Numbered from the stretch's first letter, positions 34,028 through 43,172 are shown. The stretch is DNA of 64,000 nt from Nostoc favosum CHAB5714 (GCF_020829495.1 NZ_JAIVFQ010000008.1:1-64000); one strand, 5' to 3'. The notes: generated by a model not told the origin, from the sequence alone. Program-made: numbers and translations.

Positions 34028-36028
34028 CTATAACAACTCTGTAATCGAAAATAACCGTTGTCGGTCTATTTTCTGAAGCTTAATTTTTTCAGCGTAGAAA
34101 GCCTGATAATAAGATTGATACCGCTCTGGTTCAGCTTCTGGATCGGTTTGTTGCCATAGTTCCAAAAAGTGGCGATAGCGTTTTTCAAGCATCACTAAAT
34201 CCATGCAAGCGATCGCAGCTTGAACCACTTGCGGAGTCCGAAGTATTTCTTTCTGGTTTTTTTCATCCACATGAAATAAATGAGAAATTAACCCCATCTC
34301 ACTACCAAATTCTAAGAACTGGTCTTGCAGGCGGGAAATTAAATCTGATTGAGACGCCAAATTTATCGTCTCTCCATCAACTGATGAAATTTCTAAAATC
34401 TGTTGCCATAAAAATCGGTGGTGGGAAAGGCTAAATTGCAAATCTCGCTCCTCTAGTTCGTCAATAATCGCTTGACGCTGTTCAGGACAATGCAAGTAAA
34501 TTCGCAATAATAGGGCTTCTGCGTGTTCTAAAAGACTGCGTTCTGTGGGGAGAGACGCGATTAATCGCGTCTGTACGGAGTTGGGAGAGACGGGATTAAT
34601 CGCGTCTGTACTAGGGAGTGGGGATTTGCTACCCCCCCATGCTTTTCTGACTGATACAGGTTTAGAGTATGTAGCCGGAGGGGGAGCAATTTGAGTTAGC
34701 AGATTTTCGACTCGTAGGGGTATAAGTCTGGTATCTCCTAAGCTGAGTATTTCTGCACAGTAGGAAACGTAATAGTTGCGTGTATCGCTGTTAGCTATAT
34801 TTTTAAGTAATTTGACTATTTGCTGAGTTACTTGCTGAAAATCAGTAGCCTGTCTCAAATCACGGTCTTGAATAATTTGCTGAATTTGCCAGTCTAACCA
34901 AAGTGGCGCATTTTTTAGTAGTTCTCCATAATCTTCTGGGGAACGCTTGTGCAAGTATTCATCAGCATCTTTACCATCGGGTAAATTGAGAACCTTTAGC
35001 TGAACTTCGCCTTTGTATGCTAATTCGGCAATTTCACCGATCGCTCTTTCGGCTGCATTGGTTCCGGCTTTATCAGCATCAAAGTTGAGTACTAATTGTT
35101 TCGATTCGGTGTAGCGTAATATTAACCGGACTTGTTCTAAGCTTAAGGCTGTACCGAGCGAGGCGACGGCATTATTAATACCAGCAGCGTGGAGAGCGAT
35201 CGCATCAAAATATCCCTCTACCACCACTGCTTGATCAAGTTGAGAAATCCCACCTTTGGCTTGATCGAGGGCAAATAATGTTTTACCTTTACTAAAAAGT
35301 TCAGTTTCTGGTGAATTCAGATATTTAGGTTGTTCATCAGTCAGGGTTCTACCACCAAAGGCAATGACGCGCCCTTGGACATCACGGATGGGAATCATCA
35401 AGCGATCGCGGAATACATCATAATAACCGCCTCCTTCCTTGCGTGGCTTAATCAATCCCGCTTTTTCCAGTATCTCCGCTGGGTAATGTTTATCTTCCAC
35501 TAAATAACGATAGAGAGTTTCCCAACCTGCGGGGGCATAACCTAAACCAAATTGCTGTATAGTTTCTTCTTTGAGTTGGCGGTTAGATTGCAAATATTGA
35601 AGTGCCTTTTGCCCTTGTGATTGTCTCAGCGCGTGTTGATAAAACTGGGCGGACGTTGCCAGAACTTCATATAACTGCTCACGCAAAGATAGCTGACGCT
35701 GTAATTCTTGGCGTTGTTCGGGTAAGAGTGTTTGTACAGGTACTTGGTAACGCCGTGCTAAATCCAGCACCACATCAGCAAAAGAACGCTTTCCCAACTC
35801 CATGACAAACTTAATGGCATTTCCTCCGGCTTGACAGCCGAAGCAATAGTACATTTGCTTGGTTTGGCTGACAGTGAAACTGGGAGATTTTTCATCGTGG
35901 AAGGGGCACAAACCGACGAAATCTTTCCCGCGTTTGCGTAAAACTACGTATTCCGAGACGACATCTACAATATCAGCCCGTAGTTTAACTTCCTCAATTG
36001 TGTCTGGGTGCAAGCGGGGGATTTGCAT
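34028..36028 (-). CDS. dnaG: DNA primase
   Basis: 666 residues. It makes RNA primers at the replication fork with DnaB. The zinc finger is near the N-terminus (VGLCPFHDEKSPSFTV then MYYCFGCQAGGN, a CHCC set). The RNA polymerase core has ERSPEDYGE-like linkers, and the TOPRIM domain carries VVVEGYFDAIALHAAG and VLNFDADKAGTNAAERA. The C-terminal helicase-binding domain (~520-666) ends KIDRQRLFSITELL. The segment between TOPRIM and the C-domain contains about 25 residues (STDAINPVSPNSVQTRLIAS) encoded by two palindromic repeats. Start ATG at 36028 gives MQIPRLHPDTIEEVKLRADI, as expected. Confidence 0.95.
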   Translation of the reverse strand: MQIPRLHPDTIEEVKLRADIVDVVSEYVVLRKRGKDFVGLCPFHDEKSPSFTVSQTKQMYYCFGCQAGGNAIKFVMELGKRSFADVVLDLARRYQVPVQTLLPEQRQELQRQLSLREQLYEVLATSAQFYQHALRQSQGQKALQYLQSNRQLKEETIQQFGLGYAPAGWETLYRYLVEDKHYPAEILEKAGLIKPRKEGGGYYDVFRDRLMIPIRDVQGRVIAFGGRTLTDEQPKYLNSPETELFSKGKTLFALDQAKGGISQLDQAVVVEGYFDAIALHAAGINNAVASLGTALSLEQVRLILRYTESKQLVLNFDADKAGTNAAERAIGEIAELAYKGEVQLKVLNLPDGKDADEYLHKRSPEDYGELLKNAPLWLDWQIQQIIQDRDLRQATDFQQVTQQIVKLLKNIANSDTRNYYVSYCAEILSLGDTRLIPLRVENLLTQIAPPPATYSKPVSVRKAWGGSKSPLPSTDAINPVSPNSVQTRLIASLPTERSLLEHAEALLLRIYLHCPEQRQAIIDELEERDLQFSLSHHRFLWQQILEISSVDGETINLASQSDLISRLQDQFLEFGSEMGLISHLFHVDEKNQKEILRTPQVVQAAIACMDLVMLEKRYRHFLELWQQTDPEAEPERYQSYYQAFYAEKIKLQKIDRQRLFSITELL
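34553..34611. repeat. Two palindromic repeats inside dnaG
   Basis: GACGCGATTAATCGCGTCTG at 34555 and a near copy with GACGGGATTAATCGCGTCTG at 34589. The same palindrome lies in the clpC upstream spacer at 3181. Both are read in frame. Confidence 0.88.
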
Positions 36029-36030
36029 AT

Positions 36031-36226
36031 TTAGTCATTAGTCATTGGTCATTGGTCATTAGTCATTGGTCATTGGTCATTGGGTATTGGGCATTGGGCA
36101 TGGGGCATTGGGCATTGGGCATTGGGCATTGGACAATAATTAATAGTTCTTCTGCCTTGCTTCCTCATCTCCCTCATCTCCCTCATCTTCCCCACTCCCC
36201 ACTCCCCACTCCCCACTCCCCACTCC
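36031..36226. repeat. Long heptamer repeat tract
   Basis: TCATTAG/TCATTGG heptamers (36031-36088), GGGCATT heptamers to about 36132, a CTCATCTCC stretch, and CCCCACT heptamers near 36187-36225. These fill most of the dnaG-to-amidase spacer. It is the longest such tract in the window. Confidence 0.88.
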
Positions 36227-36360
36227 CTGGACATTAACTTTGGAGAAATAACAAAGGATAAATGACTTTAGACTTCTGATGGCTATTATATTCTTGTTGC
36301 TAGACCAAGAAGCATCTATATAATTGCTTACATTTAATTTTATCAGAGGAATTACTTAAA

Positions 36361-37713
36361 ATGGGGCGTATTTTTATTTCAGCGGCTCACGGAGGTAAAG
36401 AAGCCAGAGGAATTGATCCAGGTGCGATCGCAGGTGGTACAACTGAAGCCAAAGAAATGATTCTGCTGCGGGATTTGATTGTCACGGAACTGAGGGCGCG
36501 GAATGTGGAAATTTTGGCAGTCCCTGATGACTTGAGTGCCGCCCAAACTATCACCTGGATTAATTCCCGCGGCCGCCGGGGTGATGTCGCCCTAGAAATT
36601 GAATCGGATGCGGCTAATAGCCCTTCTGTGCGTGGAGCTAGCGTTTTCTACATTGCTAATAATAGCGATCGCAAGACCAATGCTGAACAATTGCTAGTGG
36701 GGTTGTTGCGCCGCGTACCCCAATTGCCGAATCGGGGAGTCAAGCCAGATACAAATAGTGGCTTAGGTAGTTTAGCATTCTGTCGCCAGACAACGCTTCC
36801 AGCTTTAGTGATGCAAGTGGCGTTTCTCAGCAATCCAGAGGATCGGGCTTTGCTGCAAAGTCGTCGCCGCGATTTTGCTTTGGGAATTGTCGATGGACTA
36901 GTAACTTGGAGTCGTGTGATTGACCCCACTCCTGGAACTCCGATCGAAGCAAATTATCCGCCAATTAATATTAATATTAATGGACAAAAATACTCAGAGC
37001 AAGGAGTTTTAGTTAATGGTAATGCTTACATTCCCATTGATTTAGTAGACCGTTTGCAGATTGACCTTTCAAAAACGGCTAATGTCAATCGGATTACCTA
37101 TCGCAAAGTAGTTTATGTTAAAGCGATCGAACTGCGAGATTTTAATATTGCAGTAAGTTGGGATGCTGCAACGCGTACTGTTAGCTTGCGATCGAATTTG
37201 GTGGTTTGCCCTGGTCAATTTTCGCGGGTGATGTCGAACGGTAATACTTCCGAAGTACAGTTACAATTATTTCTTAGAAACAATAATGAAAATGCTTTAG
37301 TAAGCTTTCCTGACATCCCAAAACTTTATCGGGAAGAAGCAGGTATAGAGGGAGTGAACTATGATATTGCCTTTTGCCAAATGTGTGTAGAAACTGGATT
37401 TTTACGGTTTGGTGGCGATATTAGACCTGAGCAAAATAACTTTGCAGGCTTAGGTGCGATCGGTGGTGGTTCGGAAGCTGCATCTTTTCCGAGTGCCAGA
37501 ATTGGAGTGAGGGCACACATCCAACATTTGAAAGCTTACGCAAGTTTAGAACCTTTGGTACAGGAAGTAGTAGATCCAAGGTTTCGCTTTGTCACACGCG
37601 GGATTGCACCATTAATTGATCAGCTATCAGGGCGGTGGTCAGCAGATTTAGATTATGGCACGAAGATTTCAGCAATGCTCAAACGATTATATGAATCAGC
37701 AGGACTTCTTTGA
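36361..37713 (+). CDS. Cell-wall hydrolase: degenerate amidase_3, copper-amine-oxidase-like and glucosaminidase domains
   Basis: 450 residues, start MGRIFISAAHGG, no signal peptide seen. Residues ~1-190 match N-acetylmuramoyl-L-alanine amidase (Amidase_3) in layout. Two zinc ligands are visible (His10 in AAHGG, Glu29), but the third, normally His in SIHANAA, is Glu81 in EIESDAA. The catalytic Glu of VETGFLSN is Gln152 (MQVAFLSN). Residues ~200-275 resemble a stalk-like copper amine oxidase N-domain (INGQKYSEQGVLVNGNAYIP). Residues ~290-450 resemble a glucosaminidase (YDIAFCQMCVETGFLRFGGD, NNFAGLGAIGG). The amidase is thus probably inactive and the C-terminal domain would do any cutting. The same changes may be common to this cyanobacterial subfamily. 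Confidence 0.82.
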   Translation: MGRIFISAAHGGKEARGIDPGAIAGGTTEAKEMILLRDLIVTELRARNVEILAVPDDLSAAQTITWINSRGRRGDVALEIESDAANSPSVRGASVFYIANNSDRKTNAEQLLVGLLRRVPQLPNRGVKPDTNSGLGSLAFCRQTTLPALVMQVAFLSNPEDRALLQSRRRDFALGIVDGLVTWSRVIDPTPGTPIEANYPPINININGQKYSEQGVLVNGNAYIPIDLVDRLQIDLSKTANVNRITYRKVVYVKAIELRDFNIAVSWDAATRTVSLRSNLVVCPGQFSRVMSNGNTSEVQLQLFLRNNNENALVSFPDIPKLYREEAGIEGVNYDIAFCQMCVETGFLRFGGDIRPEQNNFAGLGAIGGGSEAASFPSARIGVRAHIQHLKAYASLEPLVQEVVDPRFRFVTRGIAPLIDQLSGRWSADLDYGTKISAMLKRLYESAGLL

Positions 37714-37847
37714 GTATTGAGTAAATAAACTTGCACTAATTACTTGAACCCTCTCTTTCTTAGCGTACTTGGCGGTTCGTTTAAGAAATATTAAGTGCAT
37801 CCTCATAGCGAAATGATATGAGGTTCTGCACAACGCGATCGCAAACC

Positions 37848-37961
37848 CAATACGGTTCGGTTAAGTCCAAAAAATAAAAATGTGTAGGTTGGGTTGAGGA
37901 ACGAAACCCAACATTTTGCGGGGTTTTTTGGGTAACACAAATGTTCAACCTAACCGTATTG
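37848..37961 (+). mobile_element. Miniature element, CAATACG family, copy 2
   Basis: 114 bp between CAATACGGTTCGGTTAAG and CAACCTAACCGTATTG. It is flanked by TCGCAAACC (37839-37847) and TCGCAAACC (37963-37971), a 9- to 10-bp duplication with one mismatch at its edge. The interior holds GTAGGTTGGGTTGAGGAACG facing CCCAACATTT. Confidence 0.85.
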
Positions 37962-38039
37962 CTCGCAAACCTGGTCTGCTTCAGGCATAAAAATGCCGTA
38001 AAGTTGTTGTAAACTTGATAGCAATTAAGAAGACAGACC

Positions 38040-40637
38040 GTGATCGTTCCATCAAGCAGTAGAGCGTTAGTAGCAAGTCATAACAGTAGTTTAAAGTTTA
38101 CCAGCCTCGCAAAACTATCAAGTGGAAACTTGCTTGCAGAAGTTGATCTTAGTCGGGCTGTAGCAAGTTTAAAGCTAAGGCAAGATAAAAAAGGGTCGAT
38201 GGGTCAGTTTCTCACTCCCGCTTCAGTAGCCCAATTGATGGCTGGGATGTTTAGCCTGGATTTGCCTGAAATATCCTTGCTTGATGCTGGAGCAGGAATC
38301 GGTTCATTACTAGCGGCTTTTGTGGCACAAGTATGCGAACAGCGAAAACCCACGTCAAGTTTGCGCGTTGTAGCATACGAAATTGACCCTTTTCTAATTC
38401 GATATTTGCATCAGACTCTAGAGTTGTGTGAGAAGGAATGTGAAGATGTGGGTATTTCCTTCAATTATGAAATTCGTGAGACTGATTTTATTGAAGATGC
38501 AGTCAGGCTGCAAAAGCTTGGTTTATTGAATAGTGCGATGCCTACGGCGGTAAACTACGCAACAGAATTTACTCATGCTATTCTCAACCCGCCTTATTTG
38601 AAAATCAATGCTCATTCCAAGGTGCGTGAATTGCTGCGTTCCATCGGTTTGGAGACTAGCAATCTTTATACTGGTTTTATGGCTGCTACAGCGCAACTTC
38701 TAAAACCAAATGGGGAGTTTGTAGCGATTACCCCGCGCAGTTTTTGTAATGGGCCCTATTTTCGTGACTTTCGCAAGATGTTTTTAGAAATGATGGCTTT
38801 AGAGCAAGTACATCTTTTTGAGTCGCGGCAAGAAGCATTTAGTGACGATGAGGTTTTGCAGGAAACTATCATCATCCAAGCTATAAAACAAAGGCAAAAA
38901 TCTAGCAGCGTCATCATCAATACCAGTTCTGGTGCTAATGATGACTTGATCATGTCACACTCTGTACCATATACAGCATTAGTTAAACCTGATGATCTAG
39001 AGCAGTTTATTCACATTATTCCAGATAAGATTAGCCAGCAAATCGTTCAAAAAATGGCACTTTTAAGCTGTAGGTTGAAAGATTTAGGACTAACAGTTTC
39101 AACCGGACGGGTAGTAGATTTCCGAGTAAAAGATTATCTAATGAAAAATCCAGAAAACAATACTGTTCCATTAATTTATCCGGTGAATTTATCAAATGGA
39201 TATGTAGAGTACCCAAAAATAACTAAAAAGCCCCAAGCAATAGTTCATATAGAAAAAACAGCGAATATTTTAATACCAAATGAGCATTATGTCTTATGCA
39301 AAAGATTTTCATCGAAAGAAGAGAAAAGGCGTGTTGTTGCGGTGGTTTATGATGCCGACCAATTTAATTATGCCTATGTCGGCTTTGAAAATCACTTGAA
39401 TTACTTTCATAAAGATGGGCGTGGACTTAGCCTTACCTTGGCTCGTGGGCTTGCTGTTTATCTCAATTCAACCCTAGTTGATGCTTTTTTTCGGTTGTTC
39501 AATGGGCATACTCAGGTCAATGCAACAGATTTGCGAAAATTAAATTACCCTAATTTGTCACAGCTATTGTCATTAGGGACGGGGATTAAAAAGCAGTTTC
39601 CTTCTTTGCGGGAAATTGATGAACTTATCGAAAATAAGCTACTGAGTATGTCGAATCTGTCAGAGAATAATCCAATTGCAACTAAGTCTCGAATTGATGA
39701 AGCGTTGCAAATATTGACACAATTGGGTTTTCCACGAGCACAGCTTAACGAACGGTCAGCTTTAACTCTCTTGGCGTTGCTTGACTTAAAACCGACAGAC
39801 TCTTGGCAATTAGCAACTTCTCCTTTGATGGGAATTACACCAATGATGAACTTTATGGCTCAACATTATGGCAAAACCTATAAGCCCAACACACGGGAAA
39901 CAGTTCGCCGCCAGACAGTGCATCAATTTCTGGATGCAGCTTTGATAGTTGCTAATCCAGATGATTTAAGCCTCCCTATCAACAGTCCCAAAACTGTATA
40001 TCAAATCGACGAAAGTGCGCTCGAACTATTACGAACCTACGGTACTGACGAATGGGAAAAGAGCATTTTTACTTACCTTGCTTCAGTTGAAACTTTGAAA
40101 AAGCAATATGCTCAAGAGCGCGAAATGTCCCGTATTTCCATAGTAATTAACGGAGAAATTAAAACTTTATCGCCAGGTGGTCAGAATATTCTGATTGAAA
40201 AAATTATTAATGATTTTGCCCCTCGTTTTACTCCTAGTGGAAAACTTATCTATGTTGGCGATACAGATGAAAAGTTCGCCCACTTCGATGAAACAGCGTT
40301 GGCAGATTTGGGCGTTAATATTGATTCCCACGGCAAAATGCCAGATGTGATTATTCACTTTACAACAAATAACTGGTTGGTGTTGATTGAAGCTGTAACC
40401 TCACATGGCCCAATTAATGCTAAACGCAAAAAGGAACTTGAAGTCTTATTCAGAGATGTCCAAATACCTCTAGTGATGGTAACAACATTTCTCAGCCGTA
40501 AGGCAATGGTGGCATATCTGGCAGAGATTGCTTGGGAAACAGATGTTTGGGTTGCTGATGATTCAACTCACCTGATTCATTTCAATGGTGAATATCTATT
40601 GCAGGCTTACCAAATCGAAAATAAGCAAACTTCTTGA
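38040..40637 (+). CDS. Fused BsuBI/PstI-type DNA methylase-restriction endonuclease
   Basis: 865 residues. The N-terminal half is an Eco57I/TaqI-like N6-adenine methylase: KKGSMGQFLTPASVAQLMAG, SAM motif LLDAGAGIGSLLAAF (~80), VAYEIDPFLIRYL, and catalytic NPPYLKIN (~183). Residues ~540-700 look like the BsuBI/PstI helical domain (LTQLGFPRAQLNERSALTLL). Residues ~730-850 are the nuclease: GKLIYVGDTDEKFAHFDE, MPDVIIHFTTNNWLVLIEAV with TSHGP, and AEIAWETDVWVADDSTHLIH with FNGEYL. The classic PstI and BsuBI systems have separate genes, so one chain here is notable. The expected site CTGCAG is inferred from family only. A repeat encodes AMPTAVNYAT just before NPPY. Start is GTG at 38040. Confidence 0.87.
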   Translation: MIVPSSSRALVASHNSSLKFTSLAKLSSGNLLAEVDLSRAVASLKLRQDKKGSMGQFLTPASVAQLMAGMFSLDLPEISLLDAGAGIGSLLAAFVAQVCEQRKPTSSLRVVAYEIDPFLIRYLHQTLELCEKECEDVGISFNYEIRETDFIEDAVRLQKLGLLNSAMPTAVNYATEFTHAILNPPYLKINAHSKVRELLRSIGLETSNLYTGFMAATAQLLKPNGEFVAITPRSFCNGPYFRDFRKMFLEMMALEQVHLFESRQEAFSDDEVLQETIIIQAIKQRQKSSSVIINTSSGANDDLIMSHSVPYTALVKPDDLEQFIHIIPDKISQQIVQKMALLSCRLKDLGLTVSTGRVVDFRVKDYLMKNPENNTVPLIYPVNLSNGYVEYPKITKKPQAIVHIEKTANILIPNEHYVLCKRFSSKEEKRRVVAVVYDADQFNYAYVGFENHLNYFHKDGRGLSLTLARGLAVYLNSTLVDAFFRLFNGHTQVNATDLRKLNYPNLSQLLSLGTGIKKQFPSLREIDELIENKLLSMSNLSENNPIATKSRIDEALQILTQLGFPRAQLNERSALTLLALLDLKPTDSWQLATSPLMGITPMMNFMAQHYGKTYKPNTRETVRRQTVHQFLDAALIVANPDDLSLPINSPKTVYQIDESALELLRTYGTDEWEKSIFTYLASVETLKKQYAQEREMSRISIVINGEIKTLSPGGQNILIEKIINDFAPRFTPSGKLIYVGDTDEKFAHFDETALADLGVNIDSHGKMPDVIIHFTTNNWLVLIEAVTSHGPINAKRKKELEVLFRDVQIPLVMVTTFLSRKAMVAYLAEIAWETDVWVADDSTHLIHFNGEYLLQAYQIENKQTS
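38534..38566 (+). repeat. Small dispersed repeat in the methylase domain
   Basis: GTGCGATGCCTACGGCGGTA with AACTACGCAAC, a variant of the family, in frame 15-20 residues before the catalytic NPPY. Confidence 0.75.
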
Positions 40638-40695
40638 ATATAAAGCAATATGCTTGGTGTTAGTGATATTTTGCCCCGGAAGATACCCCCAACCC

Positions 40696-40831
40696 CAATA
40701 CGGTTCAGTTAAGAAGAATCGTAGGTTGGGTTTCACTTCGTTCAACCCAACAAAGCCTTGATAATGTTGGGTTTCGTTCCTCAACCCAACCTACACCAGT
40801 TTTATTTTTTAGCCTTAACTGAACCGTATTG
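40696..40831 (+). mobile_element. Miniature element, CAATACG family, copy 3
   Basis: 136 bp with perfect 18-bp ends CAATACGGTTCAGTTAAG and CTTAACTGAACCGTATTG. It is flanked by a perfect 10-bp duplication CCCCCAACCC (40686-40695, 40832-40841). The interior has GTAGGTTGGGTTTCACTTCG and GGGTTTCGTTCCTCAACCC. In the rest of the 40638-41008 spacer I see no gene. Confidence 0.93.
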
Positions 40832-41008
40832 CCCCCAACCCTCTTTAAAAAGGCTACGGTGTACACATGCTGTGCTTGCTACCGCCTGGTTTATTTACCT
40901 GAAAATTGGTGTAACTATTTTGCTCAAAAAATCGTCTCTGTAGTTTCACTAATGCCAATGTAGCGACTCATCTGCTAGAGATTTGAAAGGTTTACTGTTA
41001 TATAATAA

Positions 41009-42538
41009 ATGCTTGCCAGAGTTTGGAGTGCATCAATTGTAGGCATCGATGCCGTCAAAGTCGGCGTGGAAGTCGATGTGTCAGGGGGATTACCGGGAAT
41101 TGTTGTCTTGGGACTGCCAGATTCAGCGATTCAAGAATCAAGAGAAAGAGTCAAAGCAACGCTGAAGAATGCAGGTTTCGCCTTTCCCATGCGAAAAATT
41201 GTGATCAATTTAACTCCGGCAGATTTACGGAAAGAAGGCCCCTGTTTTGATTTGCCTATTAGTGTGGGAATTTTGGCGGCTTCTGAGCAAGTTAGCGCTG
41301 ATTTGTTGGGGGATTATCTATTCTTGGGCGAAGTCTCTCTAGATGGCAGTTTGCGTCCGGTGGCTGGTGTTTTACCGATCGCAGCAGCAGCCCAAAAGAT
41401 GGGAATTGCAGGTTTAGTTATCCCTGCTGATAATGCCCAAGAAGCAGCAGTGGTTCAAGACTTGGCTGTTTACGGCTGCAAACATCTGTCTGATGTGGTG
41501 GATTTTTTAAATAATCCCGGACGTTACAAACCTGTGCAAATTGATCATACAACGGAGATAGCAACAGTATCTTACCCTGGCGCAGATTTGCATGATGTGA
41601 AAGGACAAGCTCATGCGCGTCGTGCTTTAGAAATTGCTGCTGCTGGTGGACACAATTTAATTTTTGTCGGGCCGCCTGGTAGTGGGAAAACCATGTTAGC
41701 ACGGCGCTTACCAGGAATTTTACCGCCGCTAAGTTTTGCCGAATCTTTAGAAGTGACTCGCATCCATTCGGTGGCTGGTTTATTGAAAAATCGCGGTTCG
41801 TTGGTACGCGATCGCCCTTTTCGCAGTCCCCACCACTCAGCATCCGGGCCTTCTCTTGTAGGTGGCGGTAGCTTCCCTCGTCCTGGGGAAATCTCATTAT
41901 CTCACAGGGGTGTGCTGTTCCTTGATGAACTCACGGAATTTAAACGAGATGTTTTAGAATTTCTGCGTCAACCTTTGGAAGATGGCTATGTGACAATTTC
42001 CCGCACCAAACTATCAGTAATGTTTCCCGCGCAGTTTACTTTGGTGGCGAGTACTAATCCCTGTCCATGCGGTTACTATGGCGATACCATCCAACAATGT
42101 ACTTGTTCTCCCCGCCAACGCGAGCAATATTGGGCAAAACTTTCTGGGCCGTTGATGGATCGAATTGATTTACAAGTTGCGGTGAATCGGTTGAAACCAG
42201 AGGAAATTACCCAACAACCTACGGGAGAAGCATCAATAACAGTGCTACAACGAGTGCAACAAGCAAGCGATCGCGCAATTACCCGCTTCCAAGGAGAGGC
42301 AAATCTGCGTTGCAATGCTCACATGCAAAGTCGTCATCTCCAGAAATGGTGCAAGCTAGATGATCCTAGCCGCAATTTATTAGAAGTAGCAATTAGAAAA
42401 TTAGGTTTATCGGCAAGAGCAAGCGATCGCATTCTCAAAGTAGCACGAACTATTGCAGATTTAGCAGGAGAAGATGAGTTAAAAACCAATCATGTAGCGG
42501 AAGCGATTCAGTATCGCACAATCGATAGAATGCAGTAA
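41009..42538 (+). CDS. comM: ComM/YifB family Mg-chelatase-like AAA+ ATPase
   Basis: 509 residues. The N-terminal ~190 residues form the Lon-protease-like ChlI domain (VWSASIVGIDAVKVGVEVDV, GLPGIVVLGLPDSAIQESRE). The AAA+ domain follows with Walker A FVGPPGSGKTMLARRLPG (~215) and Walker B VLFLDELTEF. A zinc-type Cys cluster, NPCPCGYYGDTIQQCTCSP, and the C-terminal Mg_chelatase_C helices (LSARASDRILKVARTIADLA) complete it. ComM is a hexameric helicase that helps branch migration during integration of transformed DNA. The ATG at 41009 starts MLARVWSASIVG. A 43-bp echo of its 3' end occurs at 46151. Confidence 0.94.
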   Translation: MLARVWSASIVGIDAVKVGVEVDVSGGLPGIVVLGLPDSAIQESRERVKATLKNAGFAFPMRKIVINLTPADLRKEGPCFDLPISVGILAASEQVSADLLGDYLFLGEVSLDGSLRPVAGVLPIAAAAQKMGIAGLVIPADNAQEAAVVQDLAVYGCKHLSDVVDFLNNPGRYKPVQIDHTTEIATVSYPGADLHDVKGQAHARRALEIAAAGGHNLIFVGPPGSGKTMLARRLPGILPPLSFAESLEVTRIHSVAGLLKNRGSLVRDRPFRSPHHSASGPSLVGGGSFPRPGEISLSHRGVLFLDELTEFKRDVLEFLRQPLEDGYVTISRTKLSVMFPAQFTLVASTNPCPCGYYGDTIQQCTCSPRQREQYWAKLSGPLMDRIDLQVAVNRLKPEEITQQPTGEASITVLQRVQQASDRAITRFQGEANLRCNAHMQSRHLQKWCKLDDPSRNLLEVAIRKLGLSARASDRILKVARTIADLAGEDELKTNHVAEAIQYRTIDRMQ

Positions 42539-42657
42539 GAATCTTGTGATGATGGCTTAAGTCTGTTAAGGGTTGAGGCAGATAGTTCGTGTTCCCAGCA
42601 GCTAGAACAGTAAGGCTAAAGCTGTGATTCTAATAAATCAGTCAGAGTCTAAACTTT

Positions 42658-42765
42658 ATGATAATCAATACTTTATCAGAATCACAGACCGCAAATTTAA
42701 AATTCAATATTTTGCTGGAAAATAAAGAAGATGGTAGCGCGATCGCAATGACATACAGGGTATTT
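42658..42765 (+). pseudogene. N-terminal remnant of a HicB-like antitoxin
   Basis: From ATG 42658 the frame reads MIINTLSESQTANLKFNILL and ENKEDGSAIAM, resembling the start of HicB-like antitoxins with a beta strand and GSAIA turn. It then runs into a palindromic repeat (42786) and is lost. The remainder of 42539-43172 contains no supported gene. Confidence 0.4.
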
Positions 42766-42785
42766 CAGGTAAATGAAGTACACGG

Positions 42786-42813
42786 GTAGGGGCACAACAT
42801 GTTGTGCCCCTAC
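42786..42813. repeat. 28-bp perfect palindrome (GGGGCACAAC type)
   Basis: GTAGGGGCACAACA followed directly by its complement. Related GGGCACAACA/TGTTGTGCCC arms occur at 50681-50706, and a variant lies inside the TAGGACTTACGCA elements. Confidence 0.85.
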
Positions 42814-43172
42814 GATATCTGTACCTCACGCCTGTTGCAATCTGCTGTATTAAATTTTATTATTTCATCGAATAATAAAAACTGGGATGCACCCTTTTGG
42901 AACTTCCACAGTATCGTGTTGAAGCCAACACTTAAAAGTGGGTTTAGTAGGAAAAGTAGGATATTTTCTATAAAGCATTAAATAAACTTTTCTTGAAGTT
43001 CATTCTTGAGAGGTTCAGCGTACTATTTTTAAAAAAATTAATTTTTTCTTAACCTGTAAAAAATGATTTCGGTGTAATCTGTAGTCATCAGTAAGTTTTA
43101 ACCATTAATCCTTTTAGTAAAGGATAAGTCGTTGCTGAATCAAAACCAGAAGATATTATTTTGGAGTGTAGG

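Noticed and set aside
36031..36226. Possible CRISPR array because of short regular repeats
   Set aside because: Units are contiguous heptamers without spacers of 30-40 bp; no cas genes in the window.
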